Source of the DNA: Dactylorhiza incarnata
Taxonomy: Eukaryota; Streptophyta; Magnoliopsida; Asparagales; Orchidaceae
Direction of reading: 5' to 3'
Assembly: GCA_033032865.1 (NCBI GenBank)
Contig: JAWHQI010000028.1
Coordinates: forward strand, 10,001,001-10,065,000
Length of the DNA stretch: 64,000 nt
Both the position numbers and the translations under genes were made by a program. The notes below the pieces were generated by a model, which worked only from the letters and a program-made list of their open reading frames with translations, did no database searches and was not told the DNA's origin. Position 1 is the first letter of the stretch. Every line of letters begins with the position of its first letter. This document shows positions 22,195-33,028 of the stretch, one piece after another.

Positions 22195-23431
22195 ATGTCC
22201 AAGAAGGAGGAGATACTTGCTCGCCGTAAGGACTCATAGACGGTCCATAAGGCTAAAGCTGCCGAGCTCGCCCCCTGGTTCTCTCTGCAACTTGTTCCTC
22301 CCCCGTCTCAGGATAAGAGGGCTAAGACCATCCGATGGCCGTCCGTGGAGGATGATTTATCTCCGCTGTCTCCCTCTCCCCGCCACGAGATCGCCTCGCA
22401 GGTTCTGCTAAAAAAGGACTTGATATCCCAAATATTATTCTCTTAACTCTGTTTCCTTGCTCGCAGGACCCTCCTGTAGAAAAGAACCTTATCAGGCCAT
22501 CTCCAACGGGGTCTCTCCCCCATCCCCAGGGAGGACTGATCCCCCCCTGATGTGAGGACCACTGACCTGCGAGCCTCACCCTTGTGTCCTGGTAATACGT
22601 TTATCTTATCCTCTCTCGCTCTTCTTTGAACGCTGTCCCGCCTCATTTCTTTTTCGCAGAGTCTCTTCTCATGAGCTCAGAGAGGCGAGTCCCCACTCCG
22701 GTGGGCTCGCCCCTCCCCCCCCACACACACACCAAAAATGAACATCATTACCCCCAGGTTCGGCAATCTGGGCCAACAGAGCCCGGGTGGCTCGCTACTT
22801 GCCGAGCCCCGGGTTGATGACGGGACGATGCACCGCCCTGGCTTGGGAAAGTCCATCACCCTATCCTTTACTGAGGCCTTCAAGGGTCAGCCGAGCTCTT
22901 CTCGCCTGCGACCCAGTACCATTCTCATCTTGCCAGGTTAAATAATTTCTGCCGATTATCTCTCTCGCTGCCTCTTATTCTGACTATCTTTCATTTGCAA
23001 GTGTTCCTCCAACCCCGACTACCGAGTCAGATCATGTGGTGGTGGAGATGTCGCCCCCACCCTTGCCGAGCCAGGTCGCAGATTTCCTGGGGGACCATGG
23101 CGACCCTGAATAGATGAAAAGGCGAGTCGCCGAGATATTTCAGAAGCACACCTTGATGCTGCGAGAGCTATACGATCAGGACCGGATTAACAGGGCCACT
23201 TATGAGGAGAGGATTGCCGCCATGGAGGTTGCAAATGCCCGCATCCTCGTCGAGGTTCAGCAGGTCGCTCGCGGTGAGGTCACCTCAACTGGGGTGCACC
23301 TCGCGCGAATCGAGGACTACATGTGGCTGATGCAGTGCGAGGTCCAATCGGTCGACGACTACCACTATCTGAGGATTCCACCGTGCTCCGGTGTGCGAGG
23401 TCGCGGCCGCTGGAAATGGCACAATTACTGA
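22195..23431 (+). pseudogene. antisense ORF a between LTRs X1 and X2, intron-containing, degraded
   Basis: It starts MSKKEEILARRKDS, then an in-frame TAG where copy 2 has CAG. A plausible GT...AG intron (22402-22466) follows. Further exon-like pieces are separated by GT/AG-bounded gaps (about 22583-22662 and 22938-23001), with stops. The last piece (MKRRVAEIFQKHTLMLRELYDQ... from 23114) is a helical, probably coiled-coil segment. It reads opposite to the LTRs and lies next to the 3' LTR, the position of the antisense extra ORFs known in Tat-lineage elements. I do not recognise a specific domain in this part. Confidence 0.5.
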
Positions 23432-23965
23432 ACAACTATCTTTCGTTGTTGTCTTTTTCATGCTCTTGCTATTGTCCCCCCCCCCCCCCCCCCCCCCCCG
23501 CCTCTGGGGGTTCTGAACAATTAGGGACATTGTTATAAGGATATTCCCGCCCCCTTGCGAGCTTTCTTTCTCGCTTCGTATGATTTTTATCGCTATGTTA
23601 ATAGCGCTCACACCTTGCTTGTTTTTTGCTTGAATAGGTCTGGATCGCGAGATATCTCCTCTCCCTCACGACTTTCGCTTTTCCTTTCTGCAGTTTTGGC
23701 TCGTCGGCGGTGACTCAGTGAATTTCGCCAGTACGCTAACACGCTTGGAGCGGATAGGCCCCAAGAAGCTGAAAAAATCACCGCGCGATTCCGCTATCCG
23801 CACCCCCCCCCCCGGCGTTTCGTATCCTTCCCGCCCTTTTCATTTCTACAAATAGCCGTCATCTTTTACTTTCTAACTATCGTATTAATTGTTCTTTAGC
23901 ATCTCTTTTCTCTTCCAGGCCCTCTCACAAGTTTCAGCTCGCACTCGCTCTTTTCCCGATTCACA
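23432..23965. other. inter-ORF spacer with poly-C tracts
   Basis: No gene seen. It holds C runs at 23476-23499 (24 bases) and 23803-23813 (11 bases) and a TATA-like CTACAAATAG (23847) upstream of ORF b. Long runs like these may be length-polymorphic or assembly-sensitive. Confidence 0.5.
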
Positions 23966-24250
23966 ATGTTTACCATCATGGTTATCGAGGGCGAATCCGA
24001 AAGGCGAGCCAGGTGCACCGGGGCTTTTCGCGACCACACTTTCTTCGGCGCCTCGCTCACCGGTGACGTGTTCCTTGCCACAGTGGACAAGTACATCCCT
24101 TCGAGGTTTGTAGCTCGCCACCCGCCGAACACCGCCACCCTCAATGATCCGTCCACCGACGATCTTGCCATCCCCTTTGCTCATTTTGAGAACGGGTTGC
24201 GACTCCCACTCTGGCCAGAAGTGTGCCAGGTAATTTACTCAACCATCTCA
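23966..24250 (+). pseudogene. antisense ORF b, similar to plant 'gypsy type transposon' accessory proteins
   Basis: It starts MFTIMVIEGESERR and contains IPFAHFENGLRLPLWPEV, which resembles the F.F.LRLPL.PF segment of the plant accessory domain called Transposase_28 (Pfam, putative gypsy type transposon), as I recall it. A splice donor-like CAG|GTAATT follows PEVCQ. Its true end is unclear because LTR X2 begins near 24290. It shares orientation with ORF a. No function is claimed beyond an accessory protein of Tat-like retroelements. Confidence 0.4.
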
Positions 24251-24289
24251 ATTTTTACTCGCCTCACTGGGAGCATGCTAACCTTCAAA

Positions 24290-25122
24290 AATATTGAAAT
24301 TAGGATTTGGCTTCTTTGTGGAGCTCTGGCCCTCAAGGATGAGGGGCAGCTAGCACTTACTGATTCCTTAGAAGGAACTGACCAGAGACTCGGAATTAAA
24401 CACAGACCCTTGGCCGCATCGAGGAGGTCCCACTACACACCCGGAAGATCTTTGAGCGCTTCCCCTCCCAAGCCAAAGCTGAGACTGGGCACCTTGAAGA
24501 GCCTGAGAGCTAAGTCAAGATAACCTAGGGAGGAAGAAGCTCAAAAATCTGATATCAGAATGCTCTCCCCAGGTGCCCTTCAAGGTCTATATATAGTTTT
24601 TCAAATATGGTCTGCTAATAGCGGGATTTCATCTTACTCTTTTACTATACGCAGCCCAAAATGGTCTGCCAACAACCAAACTCTGTTGTTTGGAGGGCCT
24701 AACTGCAGACCACCAGGGACTTTTAGGTAAAAATGACCATGGACCATTCCTTGGCAAGCCGGCCATAAGAATATCCCTCGCAAACCGAGAGGTTCGGCTC
24801 GCTCGCCTCCCTACGAGTAACCGATAAGGCTCTTGTCCCGCTCTCCCTCCTACGAGCTACCGGCAAGAGCCCGACTCACCCGGCACTCTGGCTTGCTAGC
24901 CTTCTTACTCCTTTCGCATGACGGTTCCTTTGTCTCTGCTCACCCCTGGTGGACACCGGGGTTATACACTATCCCCGCTCTTCGTGAGGCTACTTTAGGC
25001 TCGCAAAGAAACATCCATCCCCTGGTGTTCGCCGGCCTATTGGTAACGTTGTGAGAATCTTTTGGTGGACCCATGCCCACTGCTATAAATAACCTTCCTT
25101 CCGGCTGGTGCATGAACTATTT
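24290..25122 (-). repeat. LTR X2, related to family T LTR
   Basis: 24339-25122 is collinear with X1. The extra 24290-24338 aligns (minus) with the last 60 bp of the family T LTR and its downstream primer region (GAGGGCC..CTCCACAA...TTTCAA.ATTTTG). Together X1 and X2 bracket a 2.1-kb interior that contains only antisense ORFs. Confidence 0.6.
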
Positions 25123-25166
25123 CTTCCCTCTCACTCCTTTCCCCGCACGCCACTATTCCCTGCTAG

Positions 25167-25301
25167 ATGTCCAAGAAGGAGGAGATACTTGCTCACCTTA
25201 AGACCTCGCAGATGGTCCAGAAGGCTAAAGCTGTCGAGCTCGCCCACTGGATCACTCCGCAACCTGCCACGCCCCCGCCTCAGGTTAAGAGGGATAAGAC
25301 C
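25167..25301 (+). pseudogene. second copy of antisense ORF a, 5' end only
   Basis: It reads MSKKEEILAHLKTSQMVQKA and on for 45 codons without a stop, so it is better preserved than copy 1. A copia LTR interrupts it at 25302 (CTGTTAG junction). A TATA box precedes it at 25083. Confidence 0.6.
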
Positions 25302-26415
25302 TGTTAGATCGATATGCGCCCTTAGAGGGGGGGGGGGGTGAATAAGGGAATACAAATTCTTTTTATAATTTTATGGAAATTACTATATTGTTTAGGAATA
25401 AATGTGAGCAAAATAACAATTTAGTGTTAAATTTTTGAAGTGGAAGTGGAATGGTGCTGAGTGGTCTGCGGATTGGAGACCGCAAAGACCGTGCGGTCTG
25501 CGCTGGTTTTCTGGCTGGTTTTGTCTCAGGCGGGTTGTTCTGAGCGGTCTGATCTGGGAGACCGCTGCTATCCTGGCAGCTTGCGCGATTTGGTCTGGCG
25601 ACTTGTCCTAAGTTGGCCAGATGTTCTTGGTCTGCCTTCTTTGGAAGAATACTGTGTGGTCTGCCATATTGAGACCGCAGCACCGGGGATGGGACGCTCG
25701 ATTATAGAAGACTGTGCGATCTTCGCATCCTCTTGGAGAGATTGTCCTTCGGATGTAGCATGATGTTGTCCTCCTCCAAAATTCTCCTTAAGCTTTTTGT
25801 GGGAGATCCATCTTCGGCAGCATAACATCACTGGAATTGTGGCACGAGCAACCTCTCTGAGATGGATGATCAAAATGATCGAAGTTGGCTTCAATTTATA
25901 GGCCTTGGAGCTAGCTCATACGGAAGTACTTAGCGCCTGCAGTATCATTCGTGTGGAGCGGTTGCGAAACCGTCGGCTGCGTGGCTCTGTGCACGAACTT
26001 GAGATAGCGCCTGCGGTAGCGATAGCGCTGGTGGTAGCGGTCGTGTTGAGCGGTTGCAGAACCGTCGGTGGCGTGGCGATCTGCACAAGCTCAAGCTAGC
26101 ACCAGGCGGTAGCGCTAGCGCTGGCGGTAGCGCTAGCGCTGGCGGTAGCGCTAAGGAATCGCTGAGACGAGGCTAACCGATGAGACGGAAGCTGAGATGA
26201 AGCCGCTGAGATGGAACCAACTGAGCTAGTGCCTGGCGTTAACGATAGCGCTGGCGTTAGTGCTGCTCCTTTCAAAAGATTGTTCCAAGCTGCTTTATAC
26301 CTGTGGAGTATTGCACCTATAGTTCCTGCACACTATAAACACACTACAAGCAATATCAAATACAATATGGGATTTGTTATTCTCAAACAAAGGGATGTGA
26401 CACACATGTACAACA
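25302..26415 (-). repeat. copia LTR, family G-like
   Basis: Both ends match the LTR at 51545-52870: TGTTRGATC then a G-run and GTGAATAAGGG at the low end, and CACTATAAA...GGGATTTGTTATTCTCAAA at the high end. The minus TATA CTATAAATTG (about 25893-25903) lies downstream of GGTAGCG words (25920-26260). GCGGTCT/AGACCGC words fill 25440-25690. The segment after 25428 also resembles the start of solo LTR S. There is no adjacent copia internal sequence. Confidence 0.65.
26105..26152. repeat. 18-bp tandem repeat (GGCGGTAGCGCTAGCGCT)
   Basis: Two full units and a 12-bp third unit. Each contains the palindrome AGCGCTAGCGCT, and it lies upstream of the minus-strand TATA of the surrounding LTR. Confidence 0.9.
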
Positions 26416-26690
26416 TCCACAAGGAGATCGCCAGACCGCCAAGAAGCCGCCCACCACCAGTGTTGGCCTGAGACCGCAAACACTGTCTGTTCGCCACAAG
26501 ACCATAAACACCTGTTCACATACCAGCCTCCTCCTGAGACCGAGAACAGAGACCGCGCAACTAAGAGCCTTAGTCCGCGAATACAACCAGAAAACCCGGA
26601 CAGCCACCAAACCGGAATTCTGGAAACCTGGACCAACCTGTGCGGTCACGCCAGACTGGCACAGTCCTGAAGAAGCCAACCCGCCATGTA
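26416..26690. repeat. AGACCGC-rich fragment, family S-like
   Basis: It is dense in AGACCGC words in the same orientation as the solo LTR at 10503-11682. Its ends are not defined. It ends where chromovirus integrase sequence starts. Confidence 0.45.
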
Positions 26691-28200
26691 GTCCCTGGTG
26701 GAGGAGTTCTTTCTAATGAGCATCGCGGTGAAGCCCAGTGGTGGTCCGTCTCGTTTGGAGGTTGAGGAGCCGTCCTGGATTGTTTTGGCGAGGTTGCACC
26801 AAAGGGATGATCTGGATTTGCAGCACCTCCGGAGCAGGGCTGAGAGAGATGAGTTGCCAGATTTCTCCATTGATGCGGAGGGTACTTTGAGGTTCCGTGG
26901 CAGGCTGTGCATACCTGCGACGGAGCAGATTCGGGCGAAGATTTGTGAGGAGGCTCATGACTCCAGCCTATCCTATCATCCTGGCTCTACCAAGATGTAT
27001 CGCGACCTGAAGCAGATTGTGTGGTGGCCCGGCATAAAGGGCGATATTGCGAGATTCATGGCGCAGTGCTACACTTATCAGCGCGTCAAGGCAGATCACA
27101 GGAGGCCCGGAGGCAAGTTGACGCCGTTGGATATTCCCCTGTGGAAGTGGGAGAGCATCTCTATGGATTTGATTACTGGATTGCCGAGATCTCCGCGGGG
27201 GCATGATGCAGTCTGGGTAATCGTTGACAGGTTGACCAAGAGCGCCCACTTCGTGCCATATAAGACCGGTTATTCGATGGAGAAGATTGCGTCTCTGTAT
27301 GTGCAGGAGGTCATCAGGGTACATGGGGTTCCGACGAGCATAATGTCTGATCGTGATTCTAGGTATACCTCCCATTTTTGGCAGAGTCTGTAAGGGGCTT
27401 TGGGCACCGATCTCAGGTATTCCACAGCTTATCATCCGCAGACGAATGGGCAGACAGAGAGGGTTAATCAAATCGTGGAGGATATGATCCGGTGCTATAT
27501 TCTAGAGCATGGCGGAGCTTGGGATGAACGCCTTGGACTCATGGAGTTCGCGTACAATAATAGCTACCAGGAGAGTTTGCAGATGGCTCCGTTTGAGGCG
27601 CTGTATGGGAGGAGATGTCAGACTCCCCTGTTCTGGGCTGAGGTGGGCGAGAAGCCTGTTCTGGGTCCTGAGGCTTTGGAGGAGAAGGGTTTTGTTGTGA
27701 CGCAGATCAGAGAGAAGCTGTGGATAGCTCAGGAGCGTTATGAGAAGTACGCCAACCGGCGTAGGAGTGATCTGGAGTTTGCAGTGGGGGACATGGTGTT
27801 CCTTAAGGTGTCCCCGATGGCAGGCGTCAAGAGGTTTGGAAAGAGCCACAAGCTGGACCCCAGATATGTAGGCCCATTCGAGATCGTCGAACGCATCGGG
27901 ACTGCTGCTTACAGATTGATGTTACCGGCCTCTTTTCCCGGTGTGCACGACGTATTCCATGTGAGCCAGCTGCGGAAATGCGTCCGCAGCGATCGCCATG
28001 TTCTAGATTCTGTGCCAGTGCTGCAGCCCAATCTATCGCTTGTAGAGCAGCCCATTCGCATTTTGGAAAGGCAGGATCGAGTGTTGCGGAGGAAGACCAT
28101 CCCTATGGTCAAGGTCCTTTGGGATAATCAGGATGTTCGGGGTGCAACCTGGGAGCTAGAGTCAGCAATGAAGGAGTCCTATCCTCATCTTTTCGGCTAG
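26691..28200 (+). pseudogene. chromovirus (Tekay-like) RNase H tail and integrase
   Basis: One reading frame of about 500 codons is broken only by TAA at 27391-27393 (CAA-type site, C-to-T). In order: a spacer; the HHCC finger (H87, H94, C124, and Tyr127 where Cys is expected, counting from 26698); the core with [14 protein letters not shown] and the Glu of NGQTERVNQ (the D,D35E triad); then the GPFEIVERIGTAAYRL and HDVFHVSQLR segments; and the tail VKVLWDNQ...YPHLFG. Integrase joins cDNA to host DNA. The upstream RT is missing. Nonsense plus finger loss make it inactive. Confidence 0.92.
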
Positions 28201-28280
28201 TTTCCCCGGTGAGTCTTCGTCTCTTGCGCATTTCCTTGTTTGATATTGTTGTTGCAAAGTTTCGGGGCGAAACTTTTTGT

Positions 28281-28293
28281 TAGGAGGGGAGGC
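28281..28293 (+). promoter_or_regulatory. polypurine tract before chromovirus 3' LTR
   Basis: AGGAGGGGAGGC directly precedes TGTAACGCCCC, following the conserved CGGGGCGAAACTTTTTGT leader. Confidence 0.8.
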
Positions 28294-31135
28294 TGTAACG
28301 CCCCAGGTTTTCTTAGTCTTTTAAGCGGGGAATTCAAGACGGTAATGTCTTAATTATGAAATTATCGTTGCGTAGTGTAAATGTGAGGGGGCGTTACCAT
28401 TTTAGAAACGTCGTCGTCGTCCGGCGAGTTATTTTTAGACGGGGGCGTAAATGCGGATAAATAAATGTAAATGTGTATATAAATACGTATATGAATACAT
28501 ATGCAATTATAAGCATGTATGAAAATTCTTATATATAAACATGCTATTATAAATGTATTCCCTTGGGTAGGCATGCTTGAAGTTTTATAGGGGAAGGGTT
28601 GTGATGGGCGCTACTTTTATACCGTTATATATATATATACACATGTGTATAGGGATACATAAACCTATATATAAATATATATAAATCTTACTTATATAAA
28701 ACTATAAACATATATATACATTATTTATGGCGTACAAGTTATATAAAAGGAAAAAAAAGAGCTTATATATGTATATACATACTAATATACAGATATTGGC
28801 GCATGGCTTTGTTTAATAAAGGTGCATATAAATATATACATATGCAAGCATGATATGAGGGGCAGGAGGGCATTATTTCATTTATTTTCTTTTCTTCCCG
28901 TGCAAGCCTCGGGATGTCTGGGAGAGTGGGAGAGCGAGGGTTTCTGGGAGTCGGAGGCGTATGCCGTCGGAGGGGATTTAGAGGGTGTCGGGGATTGATT
29001 TCGTCGCCGGAGCGGGGATGCGGAGAGTTCCCGTTGGGTCCGGCAGCGGTTGTGGGGTCTTCCGACCTTAGTTTTCACTTCGGCGAGTGGCGTCGGCTCC
29101 GATTCAGGCAAGAAAACTTCTTCATCTCCCCCTTCTCCTTCTTCTACAACTTTCTTACCCCGGCTTTCTCCTTCTGTTTCACTTATGGGAGCTGCTATCT
29201 TGGGTTATATTGCAATTTTATTTGGGGTTTTCCTTCCCCCCTGCTGCCATACACCTGCTGCTAAGCCTGAGCTCTGTTGGTTTTGTAAATTGGGGTTTTT
29301 TGTTTCCTTCCTGCTGCCGTATATCTGCTGCTATGCGTGAGCTTTGTTGGACTTGTAAATTTGGGGGTTTGGTTCTCTTCTTGCTACCATATCTGTGCTG
29401 TTGAATATATGGATTTAGTTAAATTGTGGGGTTTTATTTTACCCCTGCTGCTATGGTTGTGCTTGGGCTGGACTTACTAATTCATTTGGGGTTTTCTTTT
29501 CTCTCTATCCTAGCTGCCCTTGGGGTTCTCTCTTAGGGGGCTGTTTGCATATAGTAGTTTTTTTTGGGGATGCTTATTTCTGCTGCCATACATGTGATCT
29601 TGCTGCTTTGGGTTAGATTCAGTCAATTTTGCTTATTTGATCTTGTTGCTGCCATACATGTGAATTTAGGAAATCTACTATTTCTTTGGGTTTCCTATTT
29701 CTGCTGCCATACTTGTGCTTGGGTTTGATCTAAAATTTTTATGGGGTTTTCTCTCCCTGCTGCATTATACTTGTTGCTATACATGGAATTTGCTGAATTT
29801 GGTATTGATTTGGGGGCTGTTTTGCCTTGGGCTGCCTTTACCTTGTTGATTAGGGGGCTGCCCCCTTGGGATTTTTATTACTTGATCCGAATGGTGGATG
29901 CGTGCTTAATTCTGCATATTCCTTATTGTTATTTCTTGGCTAAGCGGCAGCGGATTTGTTTGAAACGAAAGGATGGGTACAGGGAACACTGGGTTCCCCC
30001 ATCACAGCTCTTTTAATAATGGTTGGTAGGATGGGTACAGGGAACAATGGGTTCCCCCACCACCACCACGGCACCTATTTCTTATTTGGGGTGAATGTGC
30101 CCTTTATGTGTGTGGGTAGTGACATTGTCTGGGTCCGCCACCACTGGTCCGTTTTGCACCGTATGCCAAGAAAGTTTATTTGTACCTTTGTCCATCGGAT
30201 CGGGTGTATGCGAAATCTCCTTAAACTTCACTGACTGAAATCCTTATATAAGCGTATATATATAGTTATATATATGAGTATATGTGTGTATATATATGTA
30301 CTATATACTCCTTTCAGACTGCTTACGCTACTTGTTACCTTGCACTTTTCTTTTCTTATACCCATGCTGTTTTCTTGCACCCTTTGGGCTGAGGGATTCT
30401 TTTCTTATGGATGCCTCAGGTTCAGGTTTGTAGCTACTGCCGGAGTGTTAGCAGGGTCGTACTGTTCATCGTCGAGGCCTTCCCTCTCCAGTGGGTAAGG
30501 ATACAGTTTCTTTTGTTGTAGCTTGTCTTTTGCCTGTTGACTTGTTCGCCTGCGGGTTCGTGTCAGATGTTGACGCCCATACGGCTTTTTGTTTGGGTTC
30601 TATGTTGCTGCTACTGCTAGTTTTCCTTTACTGCTACTTGGCTATTTGTACATGTAAGCTCTGGGAAAGCCTTTTTTTTGGAATATTAAATGCAGTTCTT
30701 TGACTTTATAAAAAAAGTTATTTTTAACTGTTGCCGCATCTTCCACTAATTATCACTTATTTGCAAGACGTAAACTTAAATAAAACTAATAACTCCTTAT
30801 TATATATTAAATGTAGGTCGGCGATCGCCCTGGGGACGTCTCTGGTCTTCAGCGCCGTTAGGAATAAAATGAACATATTTTATTCCGCTGTGCGCGCATA
30901 TTTCTTTTTATGAAGAATGCCTTAGTGAATCGCAGGACCGAGGGGCACGATTTCCTTCCTTTTTACAATAAATCTTAAAAGATGATCCCTTTTTATAAAT
31001 TCATTTCTATGGCAAAATGTTCGTTGAATGATCGCCTGAACGTCTGTAGTTGCCCCTACAGGACGTGGCAGCACGACGCGTATTTTCCCTTGCTCTGATA
31101 CTACAATTTATTTCGGGAAAATACGGGTTGTGACA
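28294..31135 (+). repeat. chromovirus 3' LTR (2842 bp)
   Basis: It starts TGTAACGCCCCAGG and ends AATACGGGTTGTGACA. The last 60-100 bp match, inverted, the block beginning at 63756. It contains TA-rich microsatellites (28460-28850, 30245-30305) and a diverged CTGCTGCCATA repeat zone. No gene is supported inside; short ORFs are compositional. Confidence 0.85.
29215..29870 (+). repeat. diverged short tandem repeats, CTGCTGCCATA / TTTGGGGTTTTC
   Basis: The pair of words recurs about eight times at irregular 60-110 bp spacing, within the R/U5 side of the LTR. Confidence 0.6.
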
Positions 31136-31616
31136 TTATGATTTAATTCATGATGTGACAGATGTATCAAATCTACATTCTCAGTATATCAACACTATAA
31201 TAGAAGTGAAAATCATCTAAGATAAAAATCATCTTGATGCTGAGATATTATATCGCTGAGTCAGAAGTATATCATCTTGAAGAAGCTCTATCTTTGAAAT
31301 GGGTAAGTAAAAATAGTGCAGACAAAGGTCTAGAGGATATCGTCTTGAAGGAGTCATATTGTTTTGATGATTAAATATACATCGTGTAGACTGAAGCATC
31401 TAGACGCTGTTGTTTATACGAAACGATATCGTCTATATGTCTTAATAAGTTGTGAAGGCAGAAGTAGGTCGACAACATCGTCGTGAAGAACATATATCGT
31501 CTTGATGATCAAGACGATATCGTCTTGAAGGAAGTTTGTCATCTTGACAGTTGTCGAGCAGCATTTAATGCACAGATTCTCTTGGAAATTGATCTGCACT
31601 TATTACACGTGTCATT
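31136..31616 (+). repeat. left part of LTR C, split by element D
   Basis: It contains repeated ATCGTCTTGA words and one perfect palindrome. The sequence resumes at 38617 after element D and its duplicated TCATT. The true left edge against the chromovirus LTR is uncertain. There is no coding content. Confidence 0.55.
31496..31518. repeat. perfect 23-bp palindrome (11-bp arms, 1-bp centre)
   Basis: ATCGTCTTGAT, one base, then its exact inverse. A further ATCGTCTTGA follows directly at 31519. Confidence 0.95.
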
Positions 31617-32932
31617 TGTTGGGGAAATGATTTCTCTTAACCCCTAGAAATAAGTTGAATATGAATTCTAAGAAAGAAAAACAAGGTTAAGTAAATATGC
31701 GTCGAATACTATTCGACGCAACGTCGAAATGTAGTCGACGTTTCCTTCAGATTGAGTCGAAGTAACTTTAGGAAGATTTTGACGTATGTGTTGTCGACGC
31801 TACTCTGATTTCTAGTCGACGTATCTAATGAAGTCGACGCATCTTAGTCGACGTACCTTCCACAACGTTCAGCCAAGAAGAACTCGACGTTTACGTCGAA
31901 TGGTAATCGATGCACGTCGATTTATATGACAGATTTAAATATGCGCCAGATCTCTTTCCTTCTTTCAGTAGATCTGATTTGTATGGAATAATGTTAATAT
32001 TTTATAGCCGTCTGAATCATTCTTTCCTTCTATTTGATTCTTGGCTAATCTGATTAACTCTACTTTGGATATTATTTGAAATCAGGACTCATTCTTTCCT
32101 TCTACAGAAAATGTCATTATGGAAATATTTCTTTCTTTCTATTTGTCTGATTGCTAATTGATTCTCCTCCTATAGTATTATTTGACTAAAACAGAGCTAT
32201 AAAAAGAGGAGGTCGGCAGAAAAATGAAGGAGAGTGATCTACCACATACATTTGAAATAGAGGAAAAGCTCCCAAGAGAATAGAGAGATAAGCTGAGAAA
32301 AGTGATAGTGTGCTGCAGAGACAAAGCCTTAATCTTCTCCTTCTTCTTCTGAAGCCATTCTACTGCAGACTCTGAAAGCTCTCTCAAAAGAGAGAAAAGT
32401 TTTTTACAATCTCCTTCTCACTATAGAAGAGAGATTTCATTAACTACTTCTTGTGCTTCCAATCTTCTTGCTAGGAAGAAGATTCATTCTTGTTCTTATT
32501 TCTTTCTTCTTTCTTATTTTTACTTAAACATTGTAAAAGAGTTTTTAGAATCCCTCCTCAAAAAATTCAGTGTACTGGTTCTAAGAGTCTCCTTGTCAAA
32601 AGACTCAGTTGGTTCTAAGAGTCTCCTTGTCAAAAGACTCAGGGTGGTTCTAAGAATTTCCTTATCAAAAGACTCAGTACAAGATAGTGAATTCCTACCA
32701 AGGGGGTAGAAGAGTGGACTGCCCAAAGTTTGGGGAACCACTATATTTTCTTGTGTTGTGCTGTGATTTCTTTTCTTGCATTTACTTTCTTTACTTGTTT
32801 AATTCTTGTTGGTGTGTGGGAAGCTATAATCTGTGATCATACACATATATATATTAACATTGCACAAAATATTTTTTAATCTCTATTCACCCCCCTCTAG
32901 AGAATTCTAGTGAGGTTAACTGTGCACTTTCA
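31617..32932 (+). repeat. family D 5' LTR (1316 bp)
   Basis: It runs TGTTGGGGAAATG... to ...GTGCACTTTCA. It contains the CGTCGA hairpin array in U3, a TATA box CTATAAAAAG at 32197-32206, and the ATTCACCCCCCTCTAG motif near the end. It is 526 bp longer than the 3' LTR. Confidence 0.93.
31699..31925. repeat. palindromic CGTCGA array in family D U3
   Basis: Two perfect units with 7-nt arms and 7-nt loops (GCGTCGA/TCGACGC at 31699-31719; ACGTCGA/TCGACGT at 31721-31741) are followed by at least six further GTCGA or TCGAC half-sites. The array ends about 270 bp upstream of the TATA box. Confidence 0.9.
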
Positions 32933-32934
32933 AT

Positions 32935-32946
32935 TGGTATCAGAGG
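32935..32946 (+). promoter_or_regulatory. primer-binding site, tRNA-iMet, family D
   Basis: TGGTATCAGAGG lies two bases after the LTR end and matches the iMet site at 11 of 12 positions. Confidence 0.88.
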
Positions 32947-33028
32947 GAGGTTGATCTAAAAAGGTTAACTCCTTGATCAAAAAGATCCTACCTCTTGTTT
33001 TTATATATATATATTTTTAACTACTTTC

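Noticed and set aside
28914..30234. Several 75-116 codon plus-strand ORFs, hydrophobic
   Set aside because: They fall within the chromovirus LTR and follow its CTGCTGCCATA/TTTGGGG repeats; no conserved domain and no other copy supports a gene.
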